Assembly: GCA_030150265.1 (NCBI GenBank) | Contig: JASLGG010000051.1 | Span: forward strand, 1-64,000 | Direction of reading: 5' to 3' | DNA: 64,000 bases | From: Protaetiibacter sp. | Lineage (GTDB): Bacteria > Actinomycetota > Actinomycetes > Actinomycetales > Microbacteriaceae | Part shown: positions 8,078 to 17,072 of the stretch, piece by piece | Numbering within the stretch: the first letter of the stretch is position 1 | How the letters are laid out: each line of letters begins with the position of its first letter | The notes under the pieces: model-generated | What the model was told of the DNA's origin: nothing | Seen by the model: the letters and a program-made list of their open reading frames with translations, nothing else | The model's database searches: none | Program-made: the position numbers and the translations under genes

Positions 8078-10672
8078 GTGATCGAAGACGGTTCCGGCGT
8101 GCTGACGATCGGCGCGCCGATGCTGACGGGCGTGCCCACGCTCCCGACGCGGTTCCTCAGCCGCCCGCGGCTCCTCGCCCGCCTCGACGCCGCCGCCGAT
8201 GACCCGCTCATCGTGCTCCGCGGGGTCGGCGGCTCGGGGAAGTCCGCCCTCGTCGCCGACTGGCTGAGGCGGCGCGGCGGCGACGACGGACCGGCGGTCT
8301 GGGTGTCGCTCGACCACGGCATCGGGTCGCGCGCCGCGTTCTGGCGGCTCGTCGCGCGCGCCCTCGCGCGCGCGGGCGCGCTCGCTCCCGGCAGCGCGCT
8401 CGCCGGCGACGAGCCGGCGAACGACGAGACCCGGCTGCGCGCCCTGGTGGTCGACGAGCTGGCGGACGGCCCCGCCATCCGGCTCGTGATCGACGACTTC
8501 CACCACACCGATCCCGCGATCGCGCAGGATGTCGCGTGGGTGCTCGAGCGCTGCTCGCGCCTCCGCGTCGTCGCCTCGACACGGCGCCGCGAGCACTTCG
8601 AGGACGAGCTCGTGCGCGCGCGCGTCGACGTGACCGTGCTCACGACCGACGACCTCGCGTTCACCGCGGAGGAGTCCGCGGAGCTCGTGCGACAGAGCGC
8701 CGATCGCTCCGACCCGGTGCTCGTCGGGGCGATCCACGACGCGACCCGCGGGCATCCGCTCGCCCTCCGCCTCGCGATCACGGCGATCGGGAGCCGGCCC
8801 GACGAGGACGTCGAGACGCTCGCGGGCCACATCCTCGGGCAGACCGTGCGCGACTTCCTGCCCACCTTCCCCGATGCGGGGCGGCGCGCCGCCGCGCTCC
8901 GGCTCGCGATCGCCCCCTACGCCGACGTCGAGCTCGCCCGCGAGCTCACCGTTCGCGACGACGTCGACGCCCTCGTCGCCGAGTTCGAGCGCGAGGGCAT
9001 CGGGAGCCGGCGCGTGGTGAACGGGGCCTGGTGGTTCTCCTTCCATCCTCTCGTCTCCCAGGCGCTGGGCCACGAGCTGGGCGAGCTCGACCCCGAGGAG
9101 CTCGTGCGGATGCGGATGCGCACCGCCGAGTTCCTCGAGACGGTCGGCGACCCCATCGGCGCCGTGCAGCAGTTCCTCGCGGCCGAGCAGTTCGACGCCG
9201 TGTGGCCGCTCGTCGCGCGCAACTTCTCCGAGCTGTGGAACCACTTCAGCACCGAGCTCGAGTCGGCGCTCATGGTGGTGCCGCGGCAGACCCTACGGCG
9301 GCACCCCACGCTCGCGGTGTCGCTCATCGTCATCCGGGCCCACCGCGAGGGGGTGCCGTCGCACCTCACCCGCGCGATCGCCGACGAGGCGCTCGTCGTG
9401 CTGCGGGGACGGCTCGAGAGCTGCGCGCCGCAGGAGCGCTTCCTGCTGCTCACGGCCGTGCTCGGCGCCCACCGCGCGGTGCGCCGCTACGCCGAGGCGG
9501 CGGAGGCGGCGGAGACGCTGCTCGCGATGATCGACCGCCTGCCGCTCGACGAGGGGCGACGCGCGATCGCGACGATCGACGTCGTGCTCGTGCAGATCGC
9601 CGTCGGCTCGATGCTCAACGGCCGGCTCGACGACGCCCTCTCCGCCGCGCGACGGGTGTCGCTCGACGGCAACCCCTGGCGAGCCGTGCACGCGACGAGC
9701 CTCGCCGCGCTCGTGGCATCGATCCAGGGCGAGACCGCCGAGGCGCGCCAGCTCGCCGGATGGGTCGCGGCCCGGCCGCGACCGCACGCGTGGCGAGGGA
9801 GCTACGGATCGGTCGGCTGGCACGTCGCCGAGGCCGTGTCGGATCTGGACCGCTTCGGCACCGTGCACGCCGACGAGGTTCTGCGCGAGCTCGACCCCGA
9901 GCTCGACCTGCTCGACCTGTGGCCGTACCCCGTCTGGGCGCGGGCGCTGCGGCATCTCGTCGCGGGAAGCGCGGAGGCGGGGGCACGTGAGCTCATCGCC
10001 GCGCTCGCGCAGCACGCGAGCCGTCCGGCGAGCGACCACGCGCGCGATCTGCTGACGGGGGTCTGCGCCGATCTGCTGCTCGCCTCCGGGCAGCCGGCGC
10101 GGGCACGACGATCGCTCGGGCGCCAGGGGCTCTCGAGCCCGCCCCTCCTGCTGTCGCGGAGCCGGCTCGCGCTGTCCGACGGGACGCCCGAGCGGGTCGT
10201 CGCTCAGCTCGCACTCGTGGACGGGGACGAGAACTGGACGTCCCGGCAGCGCACCGAGGCCCAGCTGCTGCGTGCGGTGGCCTCCGCACGGCTCGGCCGG
10301 CGCACCGACGCACACACCGACCTCGACCGCGCCCTCGAGACCATCGACCGCACGGGGGCGCGGCTCCCGCTCGTGATGGTGCCGCATGACGAGCTGCTGA
10401 CCCTGCTGCCCGCCGGTAGCGGTCGCGCGCTCGTCGAGGCGGCACCGGCGCCCTTCGACGAGCCGCTGCGGGTTACTCGTCTCACGTCACGTGAGCGCGA
10501 GGTGCTCGAGATGCTCGCCTCCTCCACGAACCTCGAGTCGGTCGCCGGCGAGCTGTTCGTGTCGATCAACACCGTCAAGACGCAGGTGCGGGCCATCTAC
10601 CGCAAGCTCGGCGTCTCGTCGCGCGCGGACGCCATCCGGGTCGCCCGCCGGCGGGGGCTGCTCGACGACTGA
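8078..10672 (+). CDS. LuxR-family transcriptional regulator with N-terminal ATPase (MalT/LAL type)
   Basis: Large regulator of 864 residues. A P-loop GVGGSGKS lies at about 49-56, followed by LVIDDFHH (Walker B-like), an all-alpha middle region resembling TPR/ARM repeats, and a C-terminal LuxR helix-turn-helix beginning LTSREREVLEML and containing SINTVKTQVRAIYRKL. This architecture is that of STAND-type LAL/MalT activators, which bind DNA with the C-terminal domain after ligand- and ATP-dependent oligomerisation. I chose GTG at 8078 (GGGGAG upstream); ATG at 8120 is an alternative. The frame stays open upstream but enters the divergent promoter region. The inducer is unknown. The divergent giant surface-protein gene is the likeliest nearby target, which is inference from position. 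Confidence 0.88.
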   Translation: MIEDGSGVLTIGAPMLTGVPTLPTRFLSRPRLLARLDAAADDPLIVLRGVGGSGKSALVADWLRRRGGDDGPAVWVSLDHGIGSRAAFWRLVARALARAGALAPGSALAGDEPANDETRLRALVVDELADGPAIRLVIDDFHHTDPAIAQDVAWVLERCSRLRVVASTRRREHFEDELVRARVDVTVLTTDDLAFTAEESAELVRQSADRSDPVLVGAIHDATRGHPLALRLAITAIGSRPDEDVETLAGHILGQTVRDFLPTFPDAGRRAAALRLAIAPYADVELARELTVRDDVDALVAEFEREGIGSRRVVNGAWWFSFHPLVSQALGHELGELDPEELVRMRMRTAEFLETVGDPIGAVQQFLAAEQFDAVWPLVARNFSELWNHFSTELESALMVVPRQTLRRHPTLAVSLIVIRAHREGVPSHLTRAIADEALVVLRGRLESCAPQERFLLLTAVLGAHRAVRRYAEAAEAAETLLAMIDRLPLDEGRRAIATIDVVLVQIAVGSMLNGRLDDALSAARRVSLDGNPWRAVHATSLAALVASIQGETAEARQLAGWVAARPRPHAWRGSYGSVGWHVAEAVSDLDRFGTVHADEVLRELDPELDLLDLWPYPVWARALRHLVAGSAEAGARELIAALAQHASRPASDHARDLLTGVCADLLLASGQPARARRSLGRQGLSSPPLLLSRSRLALSDGTPERVVAQLALVDGDENWTSRQRTEAQLLRAVASARLGRRTDAHTDLDRALETIDRTGARLPLVMVPHDELLTLLPAGSGRALVEAAPAPFDEPLRVTRLTSREREVLEMLASSTNLESVAGELFVSINTVKTQVRAIYRKLGVSSRADAIRVARRRGLLDD

Positions 10673-10683
10673 GGCGGGCGCGT

Positions 10684-13245
10684 TCAGCCTTCCGCCCCGG
10701 CGGCGACCGTCGCGGAGCGGAGCTCGTGCGCACCCGAGCCCAGAGTGCGGGCCGAGCCGTCGGGCAGCAGCACCTCGCACGTGGTCGAGACGGGCACCTC
10801 GACGCGCAGCCGGAACCCTCCCCCGTCGAGCTCCCACGCCGCGGACGCCCGCCCATACGGCGTGCGCACCGACGCGGACGCCGAGGTGAGCCCGCCGCCC
10901 GGCATGGGCGCGACGCGGAATCGGCGGTACCCGCCCTCGATCGGCTCGATGCCCGCGACGCGCCGGTACAGCCAGTCGCCGACCGCGCCGGCCGCGTAGT
11001 GGTTGAACGAGACCATGCCGCCGTCCCCGGAGTCGCCGCCCCCGCCGTGCAGCTCGCTCGTGTTCACGCTGCCGTCGGGCCGGAGGGCATCCCACCGCTC
11101 CCAGATCGTGGTGCCCCCGGCGACCACCATGTAGAGCCAGGAGGGGCACCCGGTCTGCAGCAGCAGCCGGTAGGCGTCGTCGAGGCGTCCGCTGTCCGAG
11201 AGCGCGAACAGCAGATACGGCGTTCCCGGGAACCCGGTGGCGAGGTGGCCGTCGTTCTCGTCGATGAGCCGCGCGAGGTTCGCCGCCATCGCCCGGGTCT
11301 CCTCGCCGGATGTCATGCCGAAGTGCAGCGGGAGGGCGTAGGCCGTCTGGAACTCGGTCGTCAGAGTGCCCGCGCCGTCGGTGAACACGTTCCGGTAGGC
11401 CCGAACGATCTCCTCGCGCAGCGCGCGGAGCTCGGCGGCGCGCTCGGTGTCGCCGAGCAGCTCGGCGATCCGCGCGACGATGCCGCACGAGTTGGCGAGG
11501 TAGGCGGTGCCGATCCACGGCCCGCGCGCGATCCACTCCTTCGCGCCGAGCCCGGGCGCGGTCCAGTCGCCGAAGTGGAAGGGCCGGCTCCAGATCCGGC
11601 GGCGATCGCGCCGCACCGATCCGAACCTCGCCCACCAGCGCGCCGCCTTCAGGAAGCGCACCATGGTCGGGTACTGGCGCCGCAGCAGTTCGAGATCCCC
11701 GCGGGCCAGGTACTCGGCCCACGGCGCGAGGACGCACACGTCGCCCCAGCATGAGGTCGCCATCGTCGGGAAGGGGTTGCCCGCCTTCGGCACGACCATG
11801 GGGATGCCGCCGCCGCGCCCCTGCTCGGCGCTCACGTCGCGCAGCCACTTGTCGGCGAAGCGGCTCATGTCGAAGGTGAAGGCGGCGGTGGATGCGAACA
11901 CCGCGTAGTCGCCGGTCCATCCTTCGCGCTCGTCGCGCTGCGGGCAGTCGGTCGGGATGTCGACGAAGTTCGAGCGGCCGCCCCACTCGATCGCCGACTG
12001 GAGGCGGTTGAGCAGCTCGTTCGAGCTCGTGAAGTGCCCGATCTGCTCGAGATCGGAGTGCAGCACGAGCGCTTCGAGCTCCAGCTCGTCGGCGGCGATG
12101 CCGCGCACGCCGACGTAGCGGAACCCCATGTAGGTGAGGCGTGGCGAGTAGCTCTGCTCGCCGTCGACGCAGGTGTAGCTCGCGGTGGCCTTCGCGGTGC
12201 GCAGCGAGGTGACGAACAGCTCGTCGTCCACGAGCACCTCGGCGTGGCGGAACACCACGAGCTGACCGCGGCGCCCGCGCAGGCGGGCGCGGACCACTCC
12301 CGCGAAGTTCTGCCCGAAGTCGTAGACGAGCTCGCCGCTGGGGCTCACGGTGCACGACACGGGCGCGAGGACGCGCTGCGCGCGCACCGGGGGGCCGTAC
12401 TGCGCGACGATCCGCGGGTTCCCCGCGATCTCGGTGAGGTCGGCGGGCCTCCATGCGAGGTCCGCGAGCTCGACGGTCGCGTCGAAGGTCTCGCCGTCGT
12501 ACCACTCGGCCATCCGATACGGGCCGTCGGTGGCCACCTGCCACGCGGCATCCGTCGCGATGAGCTCCGTGCTGCCGTCCTCGTACTCGAGATGCACCTC
12601 GCACAGCAGCGCCTGCCGGTCGGCGTAGATGCGGTTCCTGCGCTTGTGCGTGTACGACCCGACGGCCCAGCCGCCGGCGACGGTCACGACGAGCTCGTCG
12701 TCGCCCGTGACGGCGTCGGTGATGTCGTGGCTCTGGTACTGCAGGTGGTGCCGGTAGGAGGTGAACCCGGGCGCGAAGTACTGGTCGCCGACCTTCTCCC
12801 CGTTGAGCGCGAGCTCGTAGACGCCCATCGCGGTGGCCTCGATCCAGGCCCTCGCGATCGGCTTGCCGGCGGCGAATCGGCGGCGGAAGACCATGGGCGA
12901 GGGCGACGCCTTGTCGGGTGTCCGGGAGGCGGCATCGGTGATCCAGCGTGCGGCCCAGGGGATGCCCATCCGCCCGGTGCGGAACGAGGTCGCCGCTTCC
13001 GCGGTCTCGCCGCTCGTGCCCACGGCCCGCACGCGCACCGGGTAGGAGGTGTACGGCTCGAGGGGGCCTCCATAGGGGATGCCCACCTGCTCGCTCGTGA
13101 CGACGGTCCAGTCGCCCACCTGCACGGTCGCCTGGGCGAGGCTCTCGCCCGGGATGTCGGAGTCGAGCGCGAACCCGATGCGGGGGGCCTCGTCGGTGAT
13201 GAGCCCGTCGGTCACTCCGCCGACGGTGAGGCGCGCGATCTCCAC
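10684..13245 (-). CDS. Alpha-L-rhamnosidase, glycoside hydrolase family 78
   Basis: 853 residues, GTG start, one base after the stop codon of the GH3 gene, so probably translationally coupled. It releases terminal alpha-L-rhamnose from plant glycosides. N-terminal beta-sandwich domains (residues 1-400) precede the (alpha/alpha)6 barrel. The GH78 signature DCPQRDER-EGWTGD at about 433-446 holds the acidic residues that bind the sugar and act as general acid. A C-terminal beta domain with a GWG-like carboxylate-bearing stretch follows. There is no signal peptide, so it acts in the cytoplasm on imported glycosides. It is the last gene of the MFS-GH3-GH78 operon; the rhamnose it releases would feed RhaI/RhaB, encoded on the other strand. 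Family assignment is firm; substrate range is not readable. Confidence 0.93.
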   Translation of the reverse strand: MEIARLTVGGVTDGLITDEAPRIGFALDSDIPGESLAQATVQVGDWTVVTSEQVGIPYGGPLEPYTSYPVRVRAVGTSGETAEAATSFRTGRMGIPWAARWITDAASRTPDKASPSPMVFRRRFAAGKPIARAWIEATAMGVYELALNGEKVGDQYFAPGFTSYRHHLQYQSHDITDAVTGDDELVVTVAGGWAVGSYTHKRRNRIYADRQALLCEVHLEYEDGSTELIATDAAWQVATDGPYRMAEWYDGETFDATVELADLAWRPADLTEIAGNPRIVAQYGPPVRAQRVLAPVSCTVSPSGELVYDFGQNFAGVVRARLRGRRGQLVVFRHAEVLVDDELFVTSLRTAKATASYTCVDGEQSYSPRLTYMGFRYVGVRGIAADELELEALVLHSDLEQIGHFTSSNELLNRLQSAIEWGGRSNFVDIPTDCPQRDEREGWTGDYAVFASTAAFTFDMSRFADKWLRDVSAEQGRGGGIPMVVPKAGNPFPTMATSCWGDVCVLAPWAEYLARGDLELLRRQYPTMVRFLKAARWWARFGSVRRDRRRIWSRPFHFGDWTAPGLGAKEWIARGPWIGTAYLANSCGIVARIAELLGDTERAAELRALREEIVRAYRNVFTDGAGTLTTEFQTAYALPLHFGMTSGEETRAMAANLARLIDENDGHLATGFPGTPYLLFALSDSGRLDDAYRLLLQTGCPSWLYMVVAGGTTIWERWDALRPDGSVNTSELHGGGGDSGDGGMVSFNHYAAGAVGDWLYRRVAGIEPIEGGYRRFRVAPMPGGGLTSASASVRTPYGRASAAWELDGGGFRLRVEVPVSTTCEVLLPDGSARTLGSGAHELRSATVAAGAEG

Positions 13246-13246
13246 G

Positions 13247-15694
13247 TCAGCGCCTCCCCGCGAGCATCGTCCGCAGCCCGCGGATCGGGTGCCCGGCGGC
13301 GATGTCGGCGAGCCCCGCGGCGAGCTCGTAGGGGAACCGCCCGTTCGACGACATGACGAGGCTGCGCATCGAGGCGGTCGGCATCATCCGGAGCAGGAAG
13401 TGGGTGTTCGTGACCCGGGCGTCGCGTTCGAGCGAGTCGGGCATGGCGAGGGCGCGGCGGTGGTCCTTGCGCACGCGCCCGACGATCGCGGCGTAGACGA
13501 GGGCGCCGAGCAGCGAGCCGCGCGCGTCCTCCAGGCGCGTCTCCATCGTGAGGCGTCGAGGGTGCCGGACGCGCGGCGCGGCCGCAGCGCCCGCCAGCTC
13601 GCGGAAGCTGTCCGGGACGGCCGCGGGCGGAGCGGCATAGTCGCGATCGATCGCGTCGGAGTAGGGCGACCGCGACCCGACCCCGTTCGTCACAACGAGC
13701 GGGGCGCGCAGGCGGATGTCGGCGGCGGATGCGGCGACGAGGATCTCGTACCCGCCGTTCTCGAGGCGCCAGCCCCCGTCGGCGACATCCCAGTACGCCA
13801 GATCGTGGAGGGCGAACCGCAGCTCGACGCGCCGGCTCTCTCCCGCGGGCACGTGGACCTTGGCGAAGGCGCGCAGCTCCTTCTGCGCCTTGAACACCGC
13901 ACCCGCGTTGTCGCCCACATACAGCTGCACGACCTCGGCTCCGTCGCGCTCGCCCGTGTTGACGACCTCGAGGCCGACGGCGACCTCCCCGTCGACGGTG
14001 CCCACGGTGAGGTCGCGATAGGCGAAGCTCGTGTACGAGAGGCCGTGGCCGAAGGGGAACAGCACGGGGATGCCTGCCTTGTCGAAGCCCCGATAGCCCA
14101 CGTAGATCGACTCGTAGTACTCCGCGGTGGCGCCCCGGTCGTAGTCGGCGAAGTCCCCGACATCACCGACCTCGAGCGGCCAGCTCTGCGCGAGCTTGCC
14201 GGAGGGGGCGACCTCGCCGAGCAGCAGAGCCGCCGCGGCCTCCCCTCCGTGCATGCCCGCCAGATGCATCAGCAGCACCGCGGCGACCCGGTCGACCGCC
14301 GGCAGCTCCACCGGGGCGCCGGTGTGCAGCACGAGCACGACGGGCGCACCGGTCGCGGCGAGCGCGTCGATGAGCTCGGTCTGGGCCCGGCTCAGACGCA
14401 GGTGATCGCGATCGAAGCCCTCGCTCTCCTCGAGGTCTCCGAGGCCGCCGAAGAACAGCACGACGTCGGCGCCCCGCGCCGCCTCGACCGCGGCGGCGGC
14501 GAGACCCGCATCCGGAACGGCGTCGAGCACACGGTAGCCGCGCGCGTAGCGATACTCGACGCCACGGCGGTCGAACGCATCCTTCGCGCTGACGACCTCT
14601 GTGGGCGTGACGAGAGACGAGCCGGCGCCCTGGAAGCGCAGCCGCTCGAACATCTCTCCCACGACCGCGATGCGGGCATCCGCCGCAACCGGCAGCACGC
14701 CGTCGTTGCGCAGCAGCACGGCGCTGTCGACGGCGACCTCGGAGGCCAGACGCGCGTGGTGCGCGGCGTCCGTCTCGGGGCGGGACTCGGCTCGCTCCGC
14801 GGTGAGGCACCGGTTCACGAGCCCGAGGACGCGCCGCACCGCCGCATCGAGCTGCCGGGAGGGCAGCGAGCCCTCCTCGCGCGCGGCGACGATCGCGGCG
14901 CGGTTGTGCGGCACGCCGCCCGGCATGTCGAGGTCGAGGCCCGCGGCGACCCCGGCGACGCGGTCGTGGGTCGCGCCCCAGTCGGTCATGACGAGCCCGT
15001 CGAACCCCCACTCCTCACGCAGGATGCCGGTGAGCAGTCGCCGGTTCTCGCTGCAGGAGGTGCCGCCGAGCTTGTTGTAGGCGCACATGACGGTCGCGGG
15101 GGCCGCCTCCGTGACGATGCGCTCGAAGGCCCGCAGGTAGATCTCCCGCAGCGCGCGCTCGTCGACGACGCTGTCGCCCACGAACCGGTAGTTCTCGTTC
15201 GAGTTGGCGGCGAAGTGCTTGACCGAGGTCGCGACGCCCTGCGACTGCACCCCGCGCACGAAGGCGGCGCCGAAGACGCCGGCGAGGAGCGGGTCCTCGG
15301 AGAAGTACTCGAAGTTCCGCCCGCACCGGGGGTCGCGCATGATGTTGACGCCCGGTGCCAGGAGCACGTCGACGCCGTGCCAGTTGCACTCCCGGCCGAT
15401 GGCCTCGCCGATGCGCCGGGCGTTCTCCGGGTTCCAGGATGCGGCGACCGCGGACGCCGTCGGGAACGCGGTCGAGGGCACGTTGTCCCCGATGTCGAAG
15501 CCGCCGCCCGCGTCACGCGCCTTCCGCACGCCGTGCGGTCCGTCGGTCAGCAGGATGGACGGGATGCCGAGCCGCTCGATCGGATGGGTGTGCCAGGAGT
15601 CGCGGCCCTCGACCAGCAGAGCCTTCTCCTCGAGGGTCAGCTCGGCGAGGAGCTGCTCGACGTCGAGCCCCGCCGTGGTGGCAGCGCCGGTCAT
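13247..15694 (-). CDS. Glycoside hydrolase family 3 beta-glycosidase
   Basis: 815 residues, ATG one base after the stop of the MFS gene. N-terminal GH3 barrel with LLTDGPHGVR near residue 48 and the nucleophile motif GLVMTDWGA, the catalytic Asp being about residue 238. The second GH3 domain follows with KxGxFE-like signals, then a fibronectin-III-like domain (about 560-640) with VELRF..DL. The last ~150 residues are an extra C-terminal segment of the kind found in some actinobacterial GH3 enzymes. No signal peptide, so it is intracellular. Together with the rhamnosidase it would dismantle rhamnosylated beta-glucosides such as rutinosides; that substrate is inferred from the neighbours. Confidence 0.92.
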   Translation of the reverse strand: MTGAATTAGLDVEQLLAELTLEEKALLVEGRDSWHTHPIERLGIPSILLTDGPHGVRKARDAGGGFDIGDNVPSTAFPTASAVAASWNPENARRIGEAIGRECNWHGVDVLLAPGVNIMRDPRCGRNFEYFSEDPLLAGVFGAAFVRGVQSQGVATSVKHFAANSNENYRFVGDSVVDERALREIYLRAFERIVTEAAPATVMCAYNKLGGTSCSENRRLLTGILREEWGFDGLVMTDWGATHDRVAGVAAGLDLDMPGGVPHNRAAIVAAREEGSLPSRQLDAAVRRVLGLVNRCLTAERAESRPETDAAHHARLASEVAVDSAVLLRNDGVLPVAADARIAVVGEMFERLRFQGAGSSLVTPTEVVSAKDAFDRRGVEYRYARGYRVLDAVPDAGLAAAAVEAARGADVVLFFGGLGDLEESEGFDRDHLRLSRAQTELIDALAATGAPVVLVLHTGAPVELPAVDRVAAVLLMHLAGMHGGEAAAALLLGEVAPSGKLAQSWPLEVGDVGDFADYDRGATAEYYESIYVGYRGFDKAGIPVLFPFGHGLSYTSFAYRDLTVGTVDGEVAVGLEVVNTGERDGAEVVQLYVGDNAGAVFKAQKELRAFAKVHVPAGESRRVELRFALHDLAYWDVADGGWRLENGGYEILVAASAADIRLRAPLVVTNGVGSRSPYSDAIDRDYAAPPAAVPDSFRELAGAAAAPRVRHPRRLTMETRLEDARGSLLGALVYAAIVGRVRKDHRRALAMPDSLERDARVTNTHFLLRMMPTASMRSLVMSSNGRFPYELAAGLADIAAGHPIRGLRTMLAGRR

Positions 15695-15695
15695 G

Positions 15696-16979
15696 TCAGC
15701 GGACCCCGCGGATGAGGAAGGTCACGGCGCCGGTGCCGAGCGCGACCACCGCTCCCGCCAGGTAGAGGGCCGTGTAGTTGGTGCCGTCGACGGAGCCGAG
15801 CAGCAGCAGCGCCGAGCCGAGCAGCGGCGCGATCGCGGTCGGCAGGGTGGCGGCGAGGTTGTAGATCGTCATCCAGCGGCCGGCGTGCGCACGGTCGGGC
15901 ACGAGGTCGCTCGCCATCGCGACGTCGACCGCGCCGAACATGCCCGCGGCCCCGAGGATGCACAGCACCGCCGCGAAGAACAGACCGAACCCGTCGGTGA
16001 AGGCCATGAGCGCGAGCCCCGTCGCGGTGAGCACCGCGGAGATCAGGATGAACAGCCTGCGCCGCTTGAGCCTGTCGGAGAGCAGCCCCGACACGACGGC
16101 GAACGTCATGGTGACGAGGATGCCGATGCCGCCGACCAGGGCGAGCTTCTGGCTGGCGTCCTCCGGCGTGAAGCCGAGCCGGTCGCCGAGGAAGTAGAGC
16201 TGGTAGGTGCTGAGGAAGGCGAGCGCGATCTGCATGAGCAGCTTGCCGAGCCACACGAAGGCGAAGTCCCGGTGCTGCCGCGGGTCGAACACCATGAGCC
16301 GGAAGGTCTCGGCGAGGCCCGTCTGCGGCGCCTCCACGGCCTCCTCGCGCACGGCGAGCGACCACACGACGGCGAGCACGGCGAGCAGCACCCACGGCAC
16401 GCAGAACAGCACGAGCAGGCTCCCGGTGAGCAGCCCGCCGATCGTGTAGCCGAGCACGCCGGCGAGCTGGGTCGCGACGCCGACGATCGCCCCGACGAGG
16501 CCGCGCTGCTCCTCGGGAACGCGCTCGGCGACGATCGGGGTGATCGCGGCCGAGCATCCGGATCCGCCGATCGCCACGACGACCCAGGCGATGATCGCGA
16601 GGGGCATGTTCGGGGCGACCGCGAGCAGCGCCGAGCCGAGCAGCGCCACGACGACCCCGCCGAGCAGCCAGGGCCGACGCCTCCCCCACCGGCTGCGCGT
16701 GCGGTCGCTCAGCACGCCCGCGGCGGGGCCGGCGACGAGCGAGACGACCGCGCCGATCGTGGCGATCACGCCGAGGCTGAGGGCCTTGCCGCCCGGATCG
16801 AGCGTCTGCACCTTGTAGGGCAGGCTGAACAGCGCGGGCATCATGACGGTGAGGTACAGACCGAAGTTCAGCAGCCCGAACAGGACGAGGAAGCCCTTGC
16901 CCACCCGCTGCTGCGGCTCGGGAGCGGATGCGGGGGCTGCGGTCGCCGCGGCCGGGGTCAGATCGTCGTTGAGGGTCAT
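15696..16979 (-). CDS. MFS transporter, likely importer of rhamnosides or related glycosides
   Basis: 427 residues with about 12 hydrophobic segments after a 28-residue Ala/Pro-rich cytoplasmic tail. The loop between segments 2 and 3 reads DRTRSRWGRRRPW, the charged motif of GPH/MFS-type sugar carriers. First structural gene of the operon MFS-GH3-GH78: its stop is one base from the GH3 start. It lies downstream of a promoter/operator at 17018-17063 and of two LacI genes. Import of an oligosaccharide or glycoside for cytoplasmic hydrolysis is the natural inference from the two intracellular glycosidases; the substrate cannot be read from sequence. Confidence 0.85.
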   Translation of the reverse strand: MTLNDDLTPAAATAAPASAPEPQQRVGKGFLVLFGLLNFGLYLTVMMPALFSLPYKVQTLDPGGKALSLGVIATIGAVVSLVAGPAAGVLSDRTRSRWGRRRPWLLGGVVVALLGSALLAVAPNMPLAIIAWVVVAIGGSGCSAAITPIVAERVPEEQRGLVGAIVGVATQLAGVLGYTIGGLLTGSLLVLFCVPWVLLAVLAVVWSLAVREEAVEAPQTGLAETFRLMVFDPRQHRDFAFVWLGKLLMQIALAFLSTYQLYFLGDRLGFTPEDASQKLALVGGIGILVTMTFAVVSGLLSDRLKRRRLFILISAVLTATGLALMAFTDGFGLFFAAVLCILGAAGMFGAVDVAMASDLVPDRAHAGRWMTIYNLAATLPTAIAPLLGSALLLLGSVDGTNYTALYLAGAVVALGTGAVTFLIRGVR

Positions 16980-17017
16980 GGGACTCCGATGTCGCCGTCA
17001 TGCCTAGCCATCGTCAG

Positions 17018-17063
17018 CTAGCGCGCGTTAGTAGAAGATAGCCGGGGCTCGCACGACGCGCAA
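17018..17063 (-). promoter_or_regulatory. Promoter and LacI-type operator of the MFS-GH3-GH78 operon
   Basis: On the minus strand, -35 TTGCGC (17058-17063), a 17-nt spacer and -10 TATCTT (17035-17040) are followed at once by the near-palindrome CTAACGCGCGCTAG (17018-17031, 12 of 14 positions symmetrical). The position over the start site fits repression by one of the two LacI proteins encoded just upstream. Confidence 0.65.
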
Positions 17064-17072
17064 CCGCCGCCG

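Noticed and set aside
457..8202. A 2,581-codon plus-strand open frame opposite the giant surface protein
   Set aside because: Its translation is an Arg/His/Asp/Gly-rich low-complexity string without domains, exactly what the complement of a high-GC gene gives. The minus-strand product has a signal peptide, repeats and sorting motif.
10487..12604. Alternative open frame through the rhamnosidase gene
   Set aside because: Another-frame shadow of the GH78 gene; it breaks the DCPQRDER motif and has Arg-rich low-complexity composition.
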